From Crystallibacter permensis (GTDB taxonomy: Bacteria > Actinomycetota > Actinomycetes > Actinomycetales > Micrococcaceae), in contig NZ_JAODLR010000005.1 of assembly GCF_025960875.1 (NCBI RefSeq), positions 230,471 through 294,470 of the forward strand: a stretch of DNA of 64,000 bases, written 5' to 3'. Position numbers and translations under genes: made by a program. The notes beneath the pieces are model-generated. The model did no database searches and was not told the origin of the DNA. It saw nothing but the letters and a program-made list of their open reading frames with translations. Every line of letters starts with the position of its first letter. Position 1 is the stretch's first letter. Of the stretch, positions 38,948-47,805 are shown in pieces.

Positions 38948-39616
38948 TTATGGCGTGTCGATCACGCCGACGTCATGTGCGACCCATCCAGACTTTTCGA
39001 ATTTGGCCATGAACAAGTCGACGGTTGGCGAAGACGCAGGCTCTGATGAATCTTTATTTCCGTTCTCATATACTGCGGCGCTATTGCGTTTTATCTGAAC
39101 GGGCAACTAATAAATTCCGGCATCGTCAGCAGCAAAGTTTTCGCTGATCTGCAGGATTTGCACATCACCGCCGACTGACCAGCGGTTTTTCTTGGTCCAA
39201 TCTTCGATTCCCTTGTAGACGATGTCACATCGCTCGCATCCGTCCTCGGTTATGTTTTGGAGCGGTTCCAAGTCTCCTGACTCGTACGCGTAGTTCAACA
39301 TTGCGTACCAATGGCGTGCGAAAGCATCGAGGCCTTCCTTCGTTTCCGCGTTCGACTCTGCATCAAACTTCGGCACGGGCACATTCTCCGCGGGTCCATC
39401 AGCCGAAGCTGGCTTGTATTCAGGCGTGGCACTTGGTGTAGGCGTTGGCGTAGCAGTTTCAGCAGCAACGGCTGACGTTGCGGGTGAGGCAGAGCTGCCT
39501 GGCTCGCCCTCCGCGTCACCGCCGCAAGCCGTGAGACCGAGAGCGGCCACAGCCAGCACGGCAAACACCGACGATCGGGCACGCGTGAAAGTATCGAATT
39601 TTGTCCTGCGGTTCAC
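38948..39616 (-). pseudogene. DUF6318-like lipoprotein gene with in-frame TAG
   Basis: The open part (39616 to 39107) encodes 169 residues: signal peptide with lipobox LGLTACG, a Thr/Pro/Ser linker, then AFARHWYAMLNYAYESGDLE and CERCDIVYKGIEDW, typical of DUF6318. It stops at TAG (39107-39109). The same frame then continues without interruption for 52 codons (LPVQIKRNSAAVYENGNKDS ... KFEKSGWVAHDVGVIDTP) to TAA at 38948-38950. The continuation looks like the natural C-terminal part, so one substitution, for example CAG to TAG, probably truncated the protein. Amber readthrough is possible but unproven. Confidence 0.75.
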
Positions 39617-39780
39617 CGAGACCCCTATGCACTGGTCGGGTTGCTGACTGATGTGTTCGAGCCAGTGTAATCACACGTTTAACTACGCAGGAAGGTTATC
39701 CACAGGAAACCGGGCTCCGGGAGCGTAATAAGTCGTGAGGGCTATAGCAGTCCATGCAGCCGCCATGGCTGCCAGAACAG

Positions 39781-40350
39781 TTAGCCAGTGCGTGTGCTTA
39801 GGTCCGCCAACGTCTGCACCAGGAGCTTGCGCTCCTCCACTTTGATGCGCTCGTGCAGGACTTCCTCGGTATCCTCTTCACGGACGGGCACGGCGGCCTG
39901 CGCCAGGATGGGGCCGGTGTCCACACCGGAATCGACGATGTGCACGGTGACGCCGGTGATCTTCACGCCGTGGGCCAGCGCGTCCCGGACGCCGTGCGCA
40001 CCGGGGAACGAAGGCAGCAGTGCGGGGTGGGTATTGACCATGCGGCCATCGAAGGCCTCGACGAATTCAGCATCCAGGATGCGCATGAAACCGGCGAGCA
40101 GCACAACATCAGGTGAGTAGGATGCGACGGCGGCCTGCAGCGCGCGGTTCCATTCCGGCCGGCTGCCGTAGTCGGTAGGCGCCACCACGAACGTCTCGAT
40201 GCCTGCACTCTCAGCGCGCTTGAGCCCCAGGCAACCCGGAACGTCGGAGCCCACGGCGACGACATCGGCGTCGAGCTCCCCTGTTTTCACCGCTTCGATG
40301 ACTGCCTGAAGGTTGGTGCCGGAGCCGGAGACGAGTACCACGATGCGCAT
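39781..40350 (-). CDS. purN: Phosphoribosylglycinamide formyltransferase
   Basis: 189 residues. It transfers formyl from 10-formyl-THF to GAR in purine synthesis. The phosphate-binding loop is VSGSGTNLQAVIEA. The catalytic residues lie in MVNTHPALLPSFPGAHG (Asn, His) and VDSGVDTGPILAQ (Asp). In many actinobacteria purN is followed directly by purH. Here purH is about 3.9 kb further along the same strand, behind an island of other genes. Confidence 0.97.
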   Translation of the reverse strand: MRIVVLVSGSGTNLQAVIEAVKTGELDADVVAVGSDVPGCLGLKRAESAGIETFVVAPTDYGSRPEWNRALQAAVASYSPDVVLLAGFMRILDAEFVEAFDGRMVNTHPALLPSFPGAHGVRDALAHGVKITGVTVHIVDSGVDTGPILAQAAVPVREEDTEEVLHERIKVEERKLLVQTLADLSTRTG

Positions 40351-40390
40351 GCGTCAACTTTATGCTCCCGGCTCGCCTAGGCTTAAACCC

Positions 40391-40807
40391 ATGGAACATG
40401 ACACTCGGCCGCGGCCCAGCGAGGAACAAACAAAAAACGCCAGTCTCTATCTGCGGGTTCTGCTGTTACTGGTGCTGGCCACGTTCCTGGCGGCGGCCTT
40501 GCCGCTACCGTGGAAAATTGCGGCGCTCGTCCTGGCCGTGGCCACCGTGGTGGTTTCGATCGTGGGCCTGGTGAAGTCAGTCCGGCACGGCCTGCCGGGG
40601 ACGCTGCGGATCACGTTCATTTTCGGCATCATCGTCGGCGGTTTCTTCGCGCTGACCGCCCTGGCTCAAATGGTCTTCTGGCCGCTCACGGCACAGTACG
40701 AGGAGTGCACGCGGCTGGCGGTCACCCAGAGCGCGCAGGAGCAGTGCACCAGCGAGTACTCGGAGAAGCTGCTCGACTACAACAGCCTGTTCAACCCGGA
40801 GGGCTGA
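40391..40807 (+). CDS. Small membrane protein of unknown function
   Basis: 138 residues from the ATG at 40391; the frame extends upstream but that part overlaps the start of purN. Three transmembrane segments (LRVLLLLVLATFLAAALPLP, IAALVLAVATVVVSIVGLVK, ITFIFGIIVGGFFALTALAQ) are followed by an extracytoplasmic tail with two cysteines (EECTRLAVTQSAQEQCTSEY). It is divergent from purN, with the starts 40 nt apart. Family not recognised. Confidence 0.75.
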   Translation: MEHDTRPRPSEEQTKNASLYLRVLLLLVLATFLAAALPLPWKIAALVLAVATVVVSIVGLVKSVRHGLPGTLRITFIFGIIVGGFFALTALAQMVFWPLTAQYEECTRLAVTQSAQEQCTSEYSEKLLDYNSLFNPEG

Positions 40808-40888
40808 CGGATCCGCCGTCGCCGTTAGCGCGGCGGCAGCTATCCGCCGTCGTTATGACGGCAGCCATCTGCAGCCCTCGTGCGGCAA

Positions 40889-42223
40889 CTAGTCTTTCTT
40901 GCCGCGGCTCTCCACCGTCGTTGTTGCAGCGCGGCGCGGTTCGCGCTCCAGCCAGGGCCCCACGGCGTAACCAATAACGACGCCGGCAGCCACTTCCAGC
41001 GCTACCCACAGTGCCGTCCACATCGGGTCCGGACCCAGGTCCACAAAGCGGCCGATGCCCAGGGAACCGCGGGACAGCCAGGCAATGAAGGCAGCGCCGG
41101 CGCCGGCGACGGCGCCGATCAACAGGCCAAGTGCCAGGGTGGAAGCTGCGGCCGTAAACCAGCGGGCCTGGACCTTGATGGACAACCATTCGTCAAAGTG
41201 GTTTTCACCTTCGCGCAGGAACCACCAGCCGGCCAGTACTCCGGCAACTACCGGCAGCAGCAGGGCCGCCATGCCGTAGGTCAGTTCGCCAGTGGGCAGG
41301 GCGCCGAGCAGCGGGAACGCCGGGAGCGGGCCCACCGTGGTGGCGAGCGGGCTGATGGAGCTGCCGGTGCCGACGGCGAAGCCGGCGCCGGAGGACCACG
41401 CCAAGGTCCAGCCAACGAAGTTCGGCAGCAGGCCCAGCTGCGCGACAGTAAGCACGATCCCACCGACCACGCCCGTGTTGAGCTCCTGGTAGATCTCGAT
41501 GATGTCCGCCCAATGCAGGGCAATGTCCACGGCCAGCAGCAGGGCGGACAAGCAGACCGCGGCGGTGACGGCCAGCAGGCCCGCCCGGATGACGGACCAG
41601 ACATAGGAACCGGCCCAGCGTGAATGCTGGCTGGCCTTGGCCACCCAGGCCGCCGCGTCGACGCCGATCAGCCGGCCCCACGATCCGGCCGCACGGTAGG
41701 CCCCGATGATCAGGCCGGCCCCGGCCGGGATCAGCGGTATCAGGGCGCCGGCCACCATGGAGATTTCCACTTCGTTGCTCTGCACCAGATAAGCCGTTGC
41801 ACCGCCGACAAACGCATACACCCCGAGGGCTCCGAGCAGAGCCTGCCAGAGCTGGTCGGTGTACGCGGCACGCGCCAGGCGGCGTCCCGCCCGCCAGGAC
41901 AGGAAGAAGGGCAGCAGGGTCAGCCCCAGCGGGACGAGGGACAGTGTTCCCCGCTCCATGTCGGCGGACGTGGGACCCATGAGGATCTCCAGCTGCAGCG
42001 GCACGCCATGGATCAGCAGCCAGGCCTGTCCGCCAAGCCTGGCCAGCGAGTCGAAGCTGCGGTCTTCGAACCCGTCCGCGAACCACACACCGACGAGCGG
42101 CAGCAACACGACGATCGCCGAGAGCAGCGCGCTCTGGAAAAGTTCGAAACCACCTTGCAGCCAGAGGGGCATGGGCAGTCCGCTTTGCCCGCCCGGGCGC
42201 CATTTGAGTTTCATTGTCTCCAT
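40889..42223 (-). CDS. DUF6350-like polytopic membrane protein
   Basis: About 444 residues from the ATG at 42223; an ATG at 42214 is also possible. Around ten hydrophobic segments. The position upstream of purN and the membrane pattern (LLSAIVVLLPLVGVWFADGF, AAYLVQSNEVEISMVAGALI-like segments, WTLAWSSGAGFAVGTGSSIS) agree with DUF6350 proteins that accompany purN-purH in actinobacteria. No function is known for the family. A longer in-frame extension overlaps the alcohol dehydrogenase gene and is unlikely. Confidence 0.78.
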   Translation of the reverse strand: METMKLKWRPGGQSGLPMPLWLQGGFELFQSALLSAIVVLLPLVGVWFADGFEDRSFDSLARLGGQAWLLIHGVPLQLEILMGPTSADMERGTLSLVPLGLTLLPFFLSWRAGRRLARAAYTDQLWQALLGALGVYAFVGGATAYLVQSNEVEISMVAGALIPLIPAGAGLIIGAYRAAGSWGRLIGVDAAAWVAKASQHSRWAGSYVWSVIRAGLLAVTAAVCLSALLLAVDIALHWADIIEIYQELNTGVVGGIVLTVAQLGLLPNFVGWTLAWSSGAGFAVGTGSSISPLATTVGPLPAFPLLGALPTGELTYGMAALLLPVVAGVLAGWWFLREGENHFDEWLSIKVQARWFTAAASTLALGLLIGAVAGAGAAFIAWLSRGSLGIGRFVDLGPDPMWTALWVALEVAAGVVIGYAVGPWLEREPRRAATTTVESRGKKD

Positions 42224-42338
42224 GGTGCCAGTTGACGGGCCATCGTCCGGCCAGCGACGCGGCGGAGCAGCCAAAAGCAGCGGTACTAACAGCCCGCCGC
42301 CCCTGCAACGAGGAGATCCGCCCGGCAGCCGCGCAACA

Positions 42339-43517
42339 CTAAGGCTGAAGCACAACCTTAATGCAGCCGTCCTCCTTCTTCTGGAACATCTCGTACATGG
42401 CCGGCGCCTCGTCCAGGGAGACGCGGTGGGTGACCAGATCGGACAAGGCCAGCGGGTCGGTGTCGTCGTCCACCAAGGGCAGCAGGTCGGTAATCCAGTG
42501 CTTGACGTTGCACTGGCCCATCCGCAGTTGGAGCTGCTTGTCGAACATCTTCAGCATCGGCATCGGATCCGCTTCCCCGCCGTAGACCCCGGAGAGCGAG
42601 ACGGTCCCGCCGCGCCGGACCGAATCAATGGCGGCGTGCAGGGCGGCAAGCCGGTCCACCCCCGCCGTCGTCATCGCCAGCTTGGCCACGGGGTGCGGCA
42701 GGATCCCGACAGCGGCCTGGGCGGCGGCTGCCACTGGCGAACCGTGCGATTCCATCCCGACCGCGTCAACCACCGAGTCCGGCCCGCGCCCGCCGGTCAT
42801 GTCGCGCAGGTCATCGGCACAGTTCCGGGTCCAGTCCAGCGTGGCGATGCCGTGCCGCTCTGCCATCTGCCGCCGCTCGGGAATGCGTTCGACGGCGATG
42901 ACACGGTAGCCCAGATGCTTGCCGATCCGGCTGGCCAGCTGCCCGATGGGGCCAAGCCCGAAGACGGCCAGCGTGCCGCCGCCCGGGACATTGGCGTAAT
43001 CCACGGCCTGCCAGGCGGTGGGCAGGATGTCGGAAAGGAACAGGTAGCGCTCGTCCGGAATGCTGGTGTTGGCCACCTTGATGGGGCCGTAGTCCGCGTG
43101 CGGCACCCGCAGATACTCCGCTTGCCCGCCCGGCACCGAGCCGTAGAGTTCCGTGTAGCCGAACATCGCCGCGCCGGACCCCTTCTCCCTGACCTGCGTA
43201 GTCTCGCACTGCGACTGCAGGCCGAGCCCGCACATGAAGCAGTTCCCGCAGGCGATGTTGAACGGAATGACCACCTTGTCGCCGGGCTTGATGTTGGTGA
43301 CGGCGCTGCCGACTTCCTCCACAATGCCCATGGGCTCGTGGCCGAGGATGTCGCCCTTGTTCATGAACGGGCCCAACACCTCGTACAGGTGCAGGTCCGA
43401 GCCGCAGATGGCGGTGGAGGTGACGCGGATGATGGCATCCGTGGGGTCCTGGATGGCCGGGTCCGGCACCTCCTCGACGGACACTTGACGTTTGCCTTGC
43501 CAGGTCAGAGCTTTCAT
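42339..43517 (-). CDS. Zinc-dependent alcohol dehydrogenase (glutathione-independent formaldehyde dehydrogenase-like)
   Basis: 392 residues. The catalytic zinc ligands lie in AICGSDLHLY and LGHEPMGIVEEVG. The structural zinc-type loop is NIACGNCFMCGLGLQSQCE. The Rossmann motif is LAVFGLGPIGQLASRIGKHL. The length and the long insert resemble the FdhA/medium-chain group that oxidises formaldehyde or other aldehydes and alcohols. AGGAG lies 8 nt before the ATG at 43517. It follows the berberine-bridge-like oxidase gene on the same strand with a 150-nt gap. Confidence 0.9.
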   Translation of the reverse strand: MKALTWQGKRQVSVEEVPDPAIQDPTDAIIRVTSTAICGSDLHLYEVLGPFMNKGDILGHEPMGIVEEVGSAVTNIKPGDKVVIPFNIACGNCFMCGLGLQSQCETTQVREKGSGAAMFGYTELYGSVPGGQAEYLRVPHADYGPIKVANTSIPDERYLFLSDILPTAWQAVDYANVPGGGTLAVFGLGPIGQLASRIGKHLGYRVIAVERIPERRQMAERHGIATLDWTRNCADDLRDMTGGRGPDSVVDAVGMESHGSPVAAAAQAAVGILPHPVAKLAMTTAGVDRLAALHAAIDSVRRGGTVSLSGVYGGEADPMPMLKMFDKQLQLRMGQCNVKHWITDLLPLVDDDTDPLALSDLVTHRVSLDEAPAMYEMFQKKEDGCIKVVLQP

Positions 43518-43668
43518 GTCTGGAACTCCTGTCAATGATTCGCGTGCCGGGCCGCCTGATGTCTCGGCGGCGGGAACCTTTTCAACGCTACGCGCCGGTT
43601 CTGGTTCGGGCTAGAGGTTGACAGGCCCCGGCGGGAAAACGCGTCAACGAACGACGGCGGCACGTACC

Positions 43669-45036
43669 TCAGGGCGCAACGGCACCTTCCCTTTCGGCCG
43701 GCTCGCCGGCAGCGGGCAGGATGTTCTGGTTCCCGCGGAAGATATTGTCCGGATCAAAGTCCCGTTTGATCCGGACGAGCCTGGCGTAGTTCTCGGGCCC
43801 GAAGGCCGCCTTGATCCGCTCCTGCCCCTCGTGGCCGATGAAGTTCAGATATACGCCGCCGCTGGCATACGGAGCAATATCGCGCCGGAAGCCCTTGGCC
43901 CAGCCGATAGCTTCAGCGGTCTGTGCCGGATCCTGCCACAAGGCAAAGGGGTGGGTGACCCATTGAGCAGTGCGCCGGGCCATCGGTGTGGAGCCCGGGT
44001 CAACCCTGCCGGCCTGGCCGCCCCAGGGTGCCAGCAGCATCTGCGAGGATTCATGCGGCAGCGCTTCCCCGAACCGGAGGAAGACATCCAGCGCCGCGTC
44101 CGGAAACTCGTCGTGGTAGTCCGCAGTCCAGTAGTTCAGCTGCCCCGGGGCATCGTCGAGCATGCACTGGAAATCCGCATACGGGCGGGGTTCAACAATG
44201 TCGGCCGCGGGCTGCAGCGCCCTCAGCGGTTGGACTGCTTCCCTGCCCTCCTCCGGGTCGCCCGCATAGACCACCACGATGGCCAGTGCCGGCTTGCCCT
44301 GCAGTTCGGCCGGCACGAACTCCTCGGGCGGAGCGATCACCGTGAGCAGGCAAGAGCCCAGGGCTTCGGGCGAGGCCGGTACGAAGTCCCGGTAGGCGCG
44401 CGCCACGTCCCGGGCCTGTCCGAGCGGCCACAGCAGCAGGCCGCACTGGACCTGCTCGCCGACGTCGTACATTTTGAAGGTGAGGGAGGTAGCGACACCG
44501 AAATTCCCGCCGCCGCCGTGCAGCGCCCAGAACAGCTCCGGGTTCTCAGTCGCGCTGGCCGTCACTTCCTCCCCTGCCGCCGTCATCAGATCAACGGAGA
44601 CCAGGTTGTCGCAGGCCAGTCCCCAACCGCGGTCCATCCAGCCGGAGCCGCCGCCCAGCGTAAAACCGGAAACGCCGGTCGTGGAGACCCGGCCGCCGGT
44701 GACCGCCAGGCCGTAGGGCTGCCCCGCCCGGTCGAACTCGCCCCAGGTCACGCCGCCGCCAACGGTTGCGGTGCGGGCCTGAGGGTCCACGGCGATGTCC
44801 TTCAGACCGCGCACGTCGATGACAAGTCCGCCATCGTTCATGGACATGCCGGCAACGGAGTGTCCACCTGACCGGACGGCGACCTCGAGGCCGTGCTGCC
44901 GCCCGTACAACAGCGCTTCGCGGATGTCGGCCGTGCTCGAGCATTGGGCGATCACGGCCGGCCGCCGGTCGATCATCGCGTTGAAAAGTGTGCGTGCTTC
45001 GTCGTAGCCGGCGTCCTCCGGCCGGATCCATTCCAT
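43669..45036 (-). CDS. FAD-linked oxidase with BBE domain
   Basis: 455 residues from the ATG at 45036 (AAGGAG 6 nt upstream). FAD_binding_4 domain: VRSGGHSVAGMSMNDGGLVI contains the histidine for 8-alpha-histidyl flavin attachment. GGRVSTTGVSGFTLGGGSGW follows without the cysteine needed for bicovalent attachment. LFWALHGGGGNFGVATSLTF and the C-terminal BBE segment NYARLVRIKRDFDPDNIFRG complete the fold. Bacterial members oxidise sugars or secondary metabolites with oxygen. No signal peptide, so probably cytoplasmic. A copy of the dispersed motif lies just after the stop. Confidence 0.9.
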   Translation of the reverse strand: MEWIRPEDAGYDEARTLFNAMIDRRPAVIAQCSSTADIREALLYGRQHGLEVAVRSGGHSVAGMSMNDGGLVIDVRGLKDIAVDPQARTATVGGGVTWGEFDRAGQPYGLAVTGGRVSTTGVSGFTLGGGSGWMDRGWGLACDNLVSVDLMTAAGEEVTASATENPELFWALHGGGGNFGVATSLTFKMYDVGEQVQCGLLLWPLGQARDVARAYRDFVPASPEALGSCLLTVIAPPEEFVPAELQGKPALAIVVVYAGDPEEGREAVQPLRALQPAADIVEPRPYADFQCMLDDAPGQLNYWTADYHDEFPDAALDVFLRFGEALPHESSQMLLAPWGGQAGRVDPGSTPMARRTAQWVTHPFALWQDPAQTAEAIGWAKGFRRDIAPYASGGVYLNFIGHEGQERIKAAFGPENYARLVRIKRDFDPDNIFRGNQNILPAAGEPAEREGAVAP

Positions 45037-45366
45037 GGTCTGCTCCTTCGCACCATGGGCCACCCGAGACAGATGTTACGCCGGGCAGCGACGGGCAGCC
45101 AGCACCAAAATTGAGCGGTGGGCGCGGGACGATCCAGCACTTTCGCCGGCGCGGAAAGGAAAACCCGCTTTGACGGAAAAAGGTGTTTTAGGCAAACAAT
45201 TTCGGTGGCGTTTCTGAATCAATGGACTTTAAAGGGAAGCGGGCGGCTGGTTCAAAAAGAACCAGCCGCCCGGAAAGGCGGAATATTCCGGGAAATCAAC
45301 ACGGCAAGAATGCCGCGGACTGCCTCCGGATTTCCGCCAGCCTAGGTTTTCCCATCCAGCCCCAGT
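45037..45366. other. Intergenic region with one hairpin, no gene
   Basis: The 330 nt are less GC-rich than the surroundings and contain the promoter side of the FAD oxidase and the 3' side of the small basic protein gene. Apart from the hairpin at 45241-45271, no coding frame with a ribosome binding site was seen. Confidence 0.6.
45241..45271 (-). terminator. Hairpin terminator after the small basic protein gene
   Basis: Perfect 13-bp arms (45241-45253 and 45259-45271) around a 5-nt loop; on the minus strand followed by GCTTCCCTTT. Confidence 0.8.
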
Positions 45367-45498
45367 TTAGGCGCCCTTGCGGCGCTTGGGAATGATCTCC
45401 TCCTCAGCTGAGGACTTCGAGCGCTTCTCGGCGCGCTTTTCCTTGATAGATTTACCCTGCTTCTTGGTGTTGGACCCCTGCGGGGACTTTCCTGCCAT
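45367..45498 (-). CDS. 43-residue highly basic protein
   Basis: ATG preceded by AAGGAG with a 5-nt gap, and TAA 43 codons later. The chain begins MAGKSPQGSNTKKQGKSIKE and ends EEEIIPKRRKGA, with about a third of residues Lys or Arg and a short acidic patch. It is hydrophilic throughout, with no membrane segment. The clean ribosome binding site, tight reading frame and following terminator argue that it is a real gene. A nucleic-acid or ribosome-associated role is conceivable from charge alone. Overlapping longer frames on either strand lack starts. Confidence 0.75.
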   Translation of the reverse strand: MAGKSPQGSNTKKQGKSIKEKRAEKRSKSSAEEEIIPKRRKGA

Positions 45499-45638
45499 TC
45501 CAGCTCCTTTTTCAAGGCGAAATACAACGGTATGAGAGACCATACCTGCTTTAAAATAAAAAGCCAGTGCGGGACGGAACCAGTGTAAAAGGAGCGCTAC
45601 GGGAACAAAGGCACCGTTTTAACCGTTGAAGCCCAGCC

Positions 45639-46391
45639 TTAACCGTTGAGGTCCAGCAGCCCCTTGATCAAAGCCGCGACGGCGCCCACGAACGCCATGA
45701 TGATGACCGCCACCCGTGCGTGGTCGTCCTTGATGTGCCGCAGCAGCTTCTCGCCCGTGAAGATCCCGACCACGATCATGACCCCCAACGCAGCCCACAT
45801 CCACCAATCCAGCTGCGGCAGATGGGACGGATTGAGCCAGGTCCGCACGCCGACGGTGATCAGGCAGATCACGAAGAAATAGGGCTGCAGGGTGCCGGCG
45901 AACTCGCGCTGCGGCCAGCGGGCCAGCACGGCGTAGGCGCTGACGGTAGGACCGCCCACGCCGGCCAGGGAGTTGGTCAGTCCCGACCCCAGCCCGGCCA
46001 GCGCCTTGGGCGGATTGCCGCTGACCGTCACGGAAGCGCGGTGGAGCATCACGGACAGAACGAGGGCAAAGATAACGACGGCGCCGACCGTCACCACCAG
46101 CGGCGCGGACGGGACGTTGACGGCAATGAAGGAGCCGCCGATGGTCCCGAGTGTGGCGGGGATGGTCAGCCACCAGAACATGTTCCAGTTGATGTCCGCC
46201 CAGACCCGCGGCACGATCAGGCCGCAGGAGACCACCGAGCAGATATTGATCATCATGATCCCCGTGTGCGCGCCGAGCAGCATCACCAGGATGGGCGAGA
46301 GCAGCAGCGCGAAGCCCACCCCGGCAATCCGCTGGGCTACCGAGCCGAGGAAAATCGCCACCAGAATCACGCTCAGAAGTCCAAGAGTCAC
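45639..46391 (-). CDS. TauE/SafE-family sulfite/anion exporter
   Basis: 250 residues, GTG start, about seven to eight hydrophobic segments. The first, LLSVILVAIFLGSVAQRIAG-VGFALLLSPILVML, has the N-terminal repeat motif, and NSLAGVGGPTVSAYAVLARW is the matching second repeat. Family members export sulfite, sulfoacetate or related organic anions. No sulfur genes are nearby. It is divergent from the glycosyltransferase gene. Confidence 0.88.
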   Translation of the reverse strand: MTLGLLSVILVAIFLGSVAQRIAGVGFALLLSPILVMLLGAHTGIMMINICSVVSCGLIVPRVWADINWNMFWWLTIPATLGTIGGSFIAVNVPSAPLVVTVGAVVIFALVLSVMLHRASVTVSGNPPKALAGLGSGLTNSLAGVGGPTVSAYAVLARWPQREFAGTLQPYFFVICLITVGVRTWLNPSHLPQLDWWMWAALGVMIVVGIFTGEKLLRHIKDDHARVAVIIMAFVGAVAALIKGLLDLNG

Positions 46392-46541
46392 CCGACCACC
46401 CTAGCCCTCTCACGCCGCGTGCCCGGACCGGCTCTCCCGCCGCCGGCCCGGACCGGCGCCGTCGTGAGTCTTTTGCAACTGTTCACCGGGGCGAAACCCT
46501 GTCATCGCCGGGAGTCTGCGCGCGGCCGCCACGGTAGAAGC

Positions 46542-47702
46542 GTGAGGATCGCCATTGTTGCTGAATCGTTCCTGCCGCATATGAACGGCGTCACCCACTC
46601 GCTGCTGCAGGTCATTGCACACCTGCGCCGGCGGGGCGACGACGTGCTGGTCATCGCGCCGATGTCGTCCTGGCCGGATGACGAGGCGCCGGCCGAGGTG
46701 GAGGGCTACCCGGTGCACCGGCTGCCGTCCGTCCCGCTGCGCGGCTACGCCAATGTCCGCGTCGCCGCCGTGACGCCGGCGCGGCTTCGCCGGATCTTCG
46801 CGGACTTCATGCCCGAGGTGGTGCATGTGGCCTCGCCGTTCGTCCTCGGGTGGCGGGCCGTGCAGGCCGCGCACCAACTGGGCATCCCCACCGTGTCCAT
46901 CTACCAGACCGAGGTTCCCGCGTACGCCGCGCGCTACGGTGCCCCGTGGCTGGAGCAGCTGTTGTGGCAGCACGTGGAGAACATCCACGAACTCTCCACA
47001 CTCACTCTGGCGCCGTCCAGTTTCGCCATGAACCAGCTGCACAGCCACGGCGTCCGCCGGGTGCACCTGTGGCGGCGCGGCGTGGACACCTCGCGTTTCA
47101 ACCCGCAAAAGTACGACGCCGGGTGGCGGGCTTCCGTGGCGCCCAAGGGCGAGCGGATCATCGGTTTTGTGGGCCGACTGGCCGCGGAGAAGCAGGTGGA
47201 GGATCTTGCCGTGCTCGCCGACCTGCCCGGCACCCGGCTGGTCATTGTGGGGTCCGGGCCGCTGAAGGACTCGCTGCGTGGCAAATTGCCCGGCGCGTAT
47301 TTCGCCGGTTTCCAGGGCGGCGAGGAGCTGGCGCGGATGGTGGCCAGCTTCGACTTGTTTGTCCACCCGGGCGAATCCGAGACGTTCTGCCAGACCATCC
47401 AGGAAGCACAAGCCTCCGGGGTGGCGGTGGTGGCGGTAGGACGGGGCGGTCCGCTGGATCTGGTGGACCAGTCGCGGACGGGCTGGATCTATGCCCCGGG
47501 ACGGCTGGAGGAACTGCGCTCCCGCGTGCAGGACCTGATCGGCGACGACATCAAGCGCCGCGCCTTCGGCCAAGCGGCCTTTGAATCGGTCCAGGGCCGG
47601 ACCTGGCCGGTACTGTGCGAACAGCTGGTCGGGTATTACGCGAAGGCGATCTCGGTGAAGCGGCGCGCGCTGAACGTCCAGGCGCGGGAATACCTGCGCT
47701 GA
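46542..47702 (+). CDS. GT4-family glycosyltransferase (mannosyltransferase-like)
   Basis: 386 residues starting at the GTG at 46542 (MRIAIVAESFLPHMNGVTHS). GT-B fold: the N-terminal acceptor domain contains VVHVASPFVLGWRAVQAAHQ. The C-terminal donor domain has LWRRGVDTSRFNP, IGFVGRLAAEKQVEDL and the E-x7-E motif in GESETFCQTIQEAQASG. It closely resembles actinobacterial GDP-mannose-dependent mannosyltransferases (MgtA/PimB type) that build phosphatidylinositol mannosides or lipomannan. The in-frame stretch upstream of the GTG runs antisense to the TauE gene and is not coding. Confidence 0.9.
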   Translation: MRIAIVAESFLPHMNGVTHSLLQVIAHLRRRGDDVLVIAPMSSWPDDEAPAEVEGYPVHRLPSVPLRGYANVRVAAVTPARLRRIFADFMPEVVHVASPFVLGWRAVQAAHQLGIPTVSIYQTEVPAYAARYGAPWLEQLLWQHVENIHELSTLTLAPSSFAMNQLHSHGVRRVHLWRRGVDTSRFNPQKYDAGWRASVAPKGERIIGFVGRLAAEKQVEDLAVLADLPGTRLVIVGSGPLKDSLRGKLPGAYFAGFQGGEELARMVASFDLFVHPGESETFCQTIQEAQASGVAVVAVGRGGPLDLVDQSRTGWIYAPGRLEELRSRVQDLIGDDIKRRAFGQAAFESVQGRTWPVLCEQLVGYYAKAISVKRRALNVQAREYLR

Positions 47703-47746
47703 GCAAGGCTCCCGGGGCGGACCAGCTGGGGGCCAGGCGGATCCAT

Positions 47747-47794
47747 TGTGCAGCTGGTGCCCTTTCCAGCGTTCAAAAGGGCACCAGCTGCACA
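47747..47794. terminator. Bidirectional hairpin terminator
   Basis: A perfect 19-bp stem (47747-47765 and 47776-47794) with a 10-nt loop lies between the convergent glycosyltransferase and aldolase genes. A-tract and T-tract bases are at the top of the stem rather than after it. Confidence 0.85.
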
Positions 47795-47805
47795 GTGAGC
47801 GGAAA

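Noticed and set aside
45342..45527. 61-codon Arg/Ser-rich minus-strand frame
   Set aside because: Out-of-frame shadow of the 43-residue gene, which has the ribosome binding site.
45720..46541. Long N-terminal extension of the glycosyltransferase
   Set aside because: This in-frame part is antisense to the TauE/SafE gene; the GT4 fold begins at the GTG at 46542.
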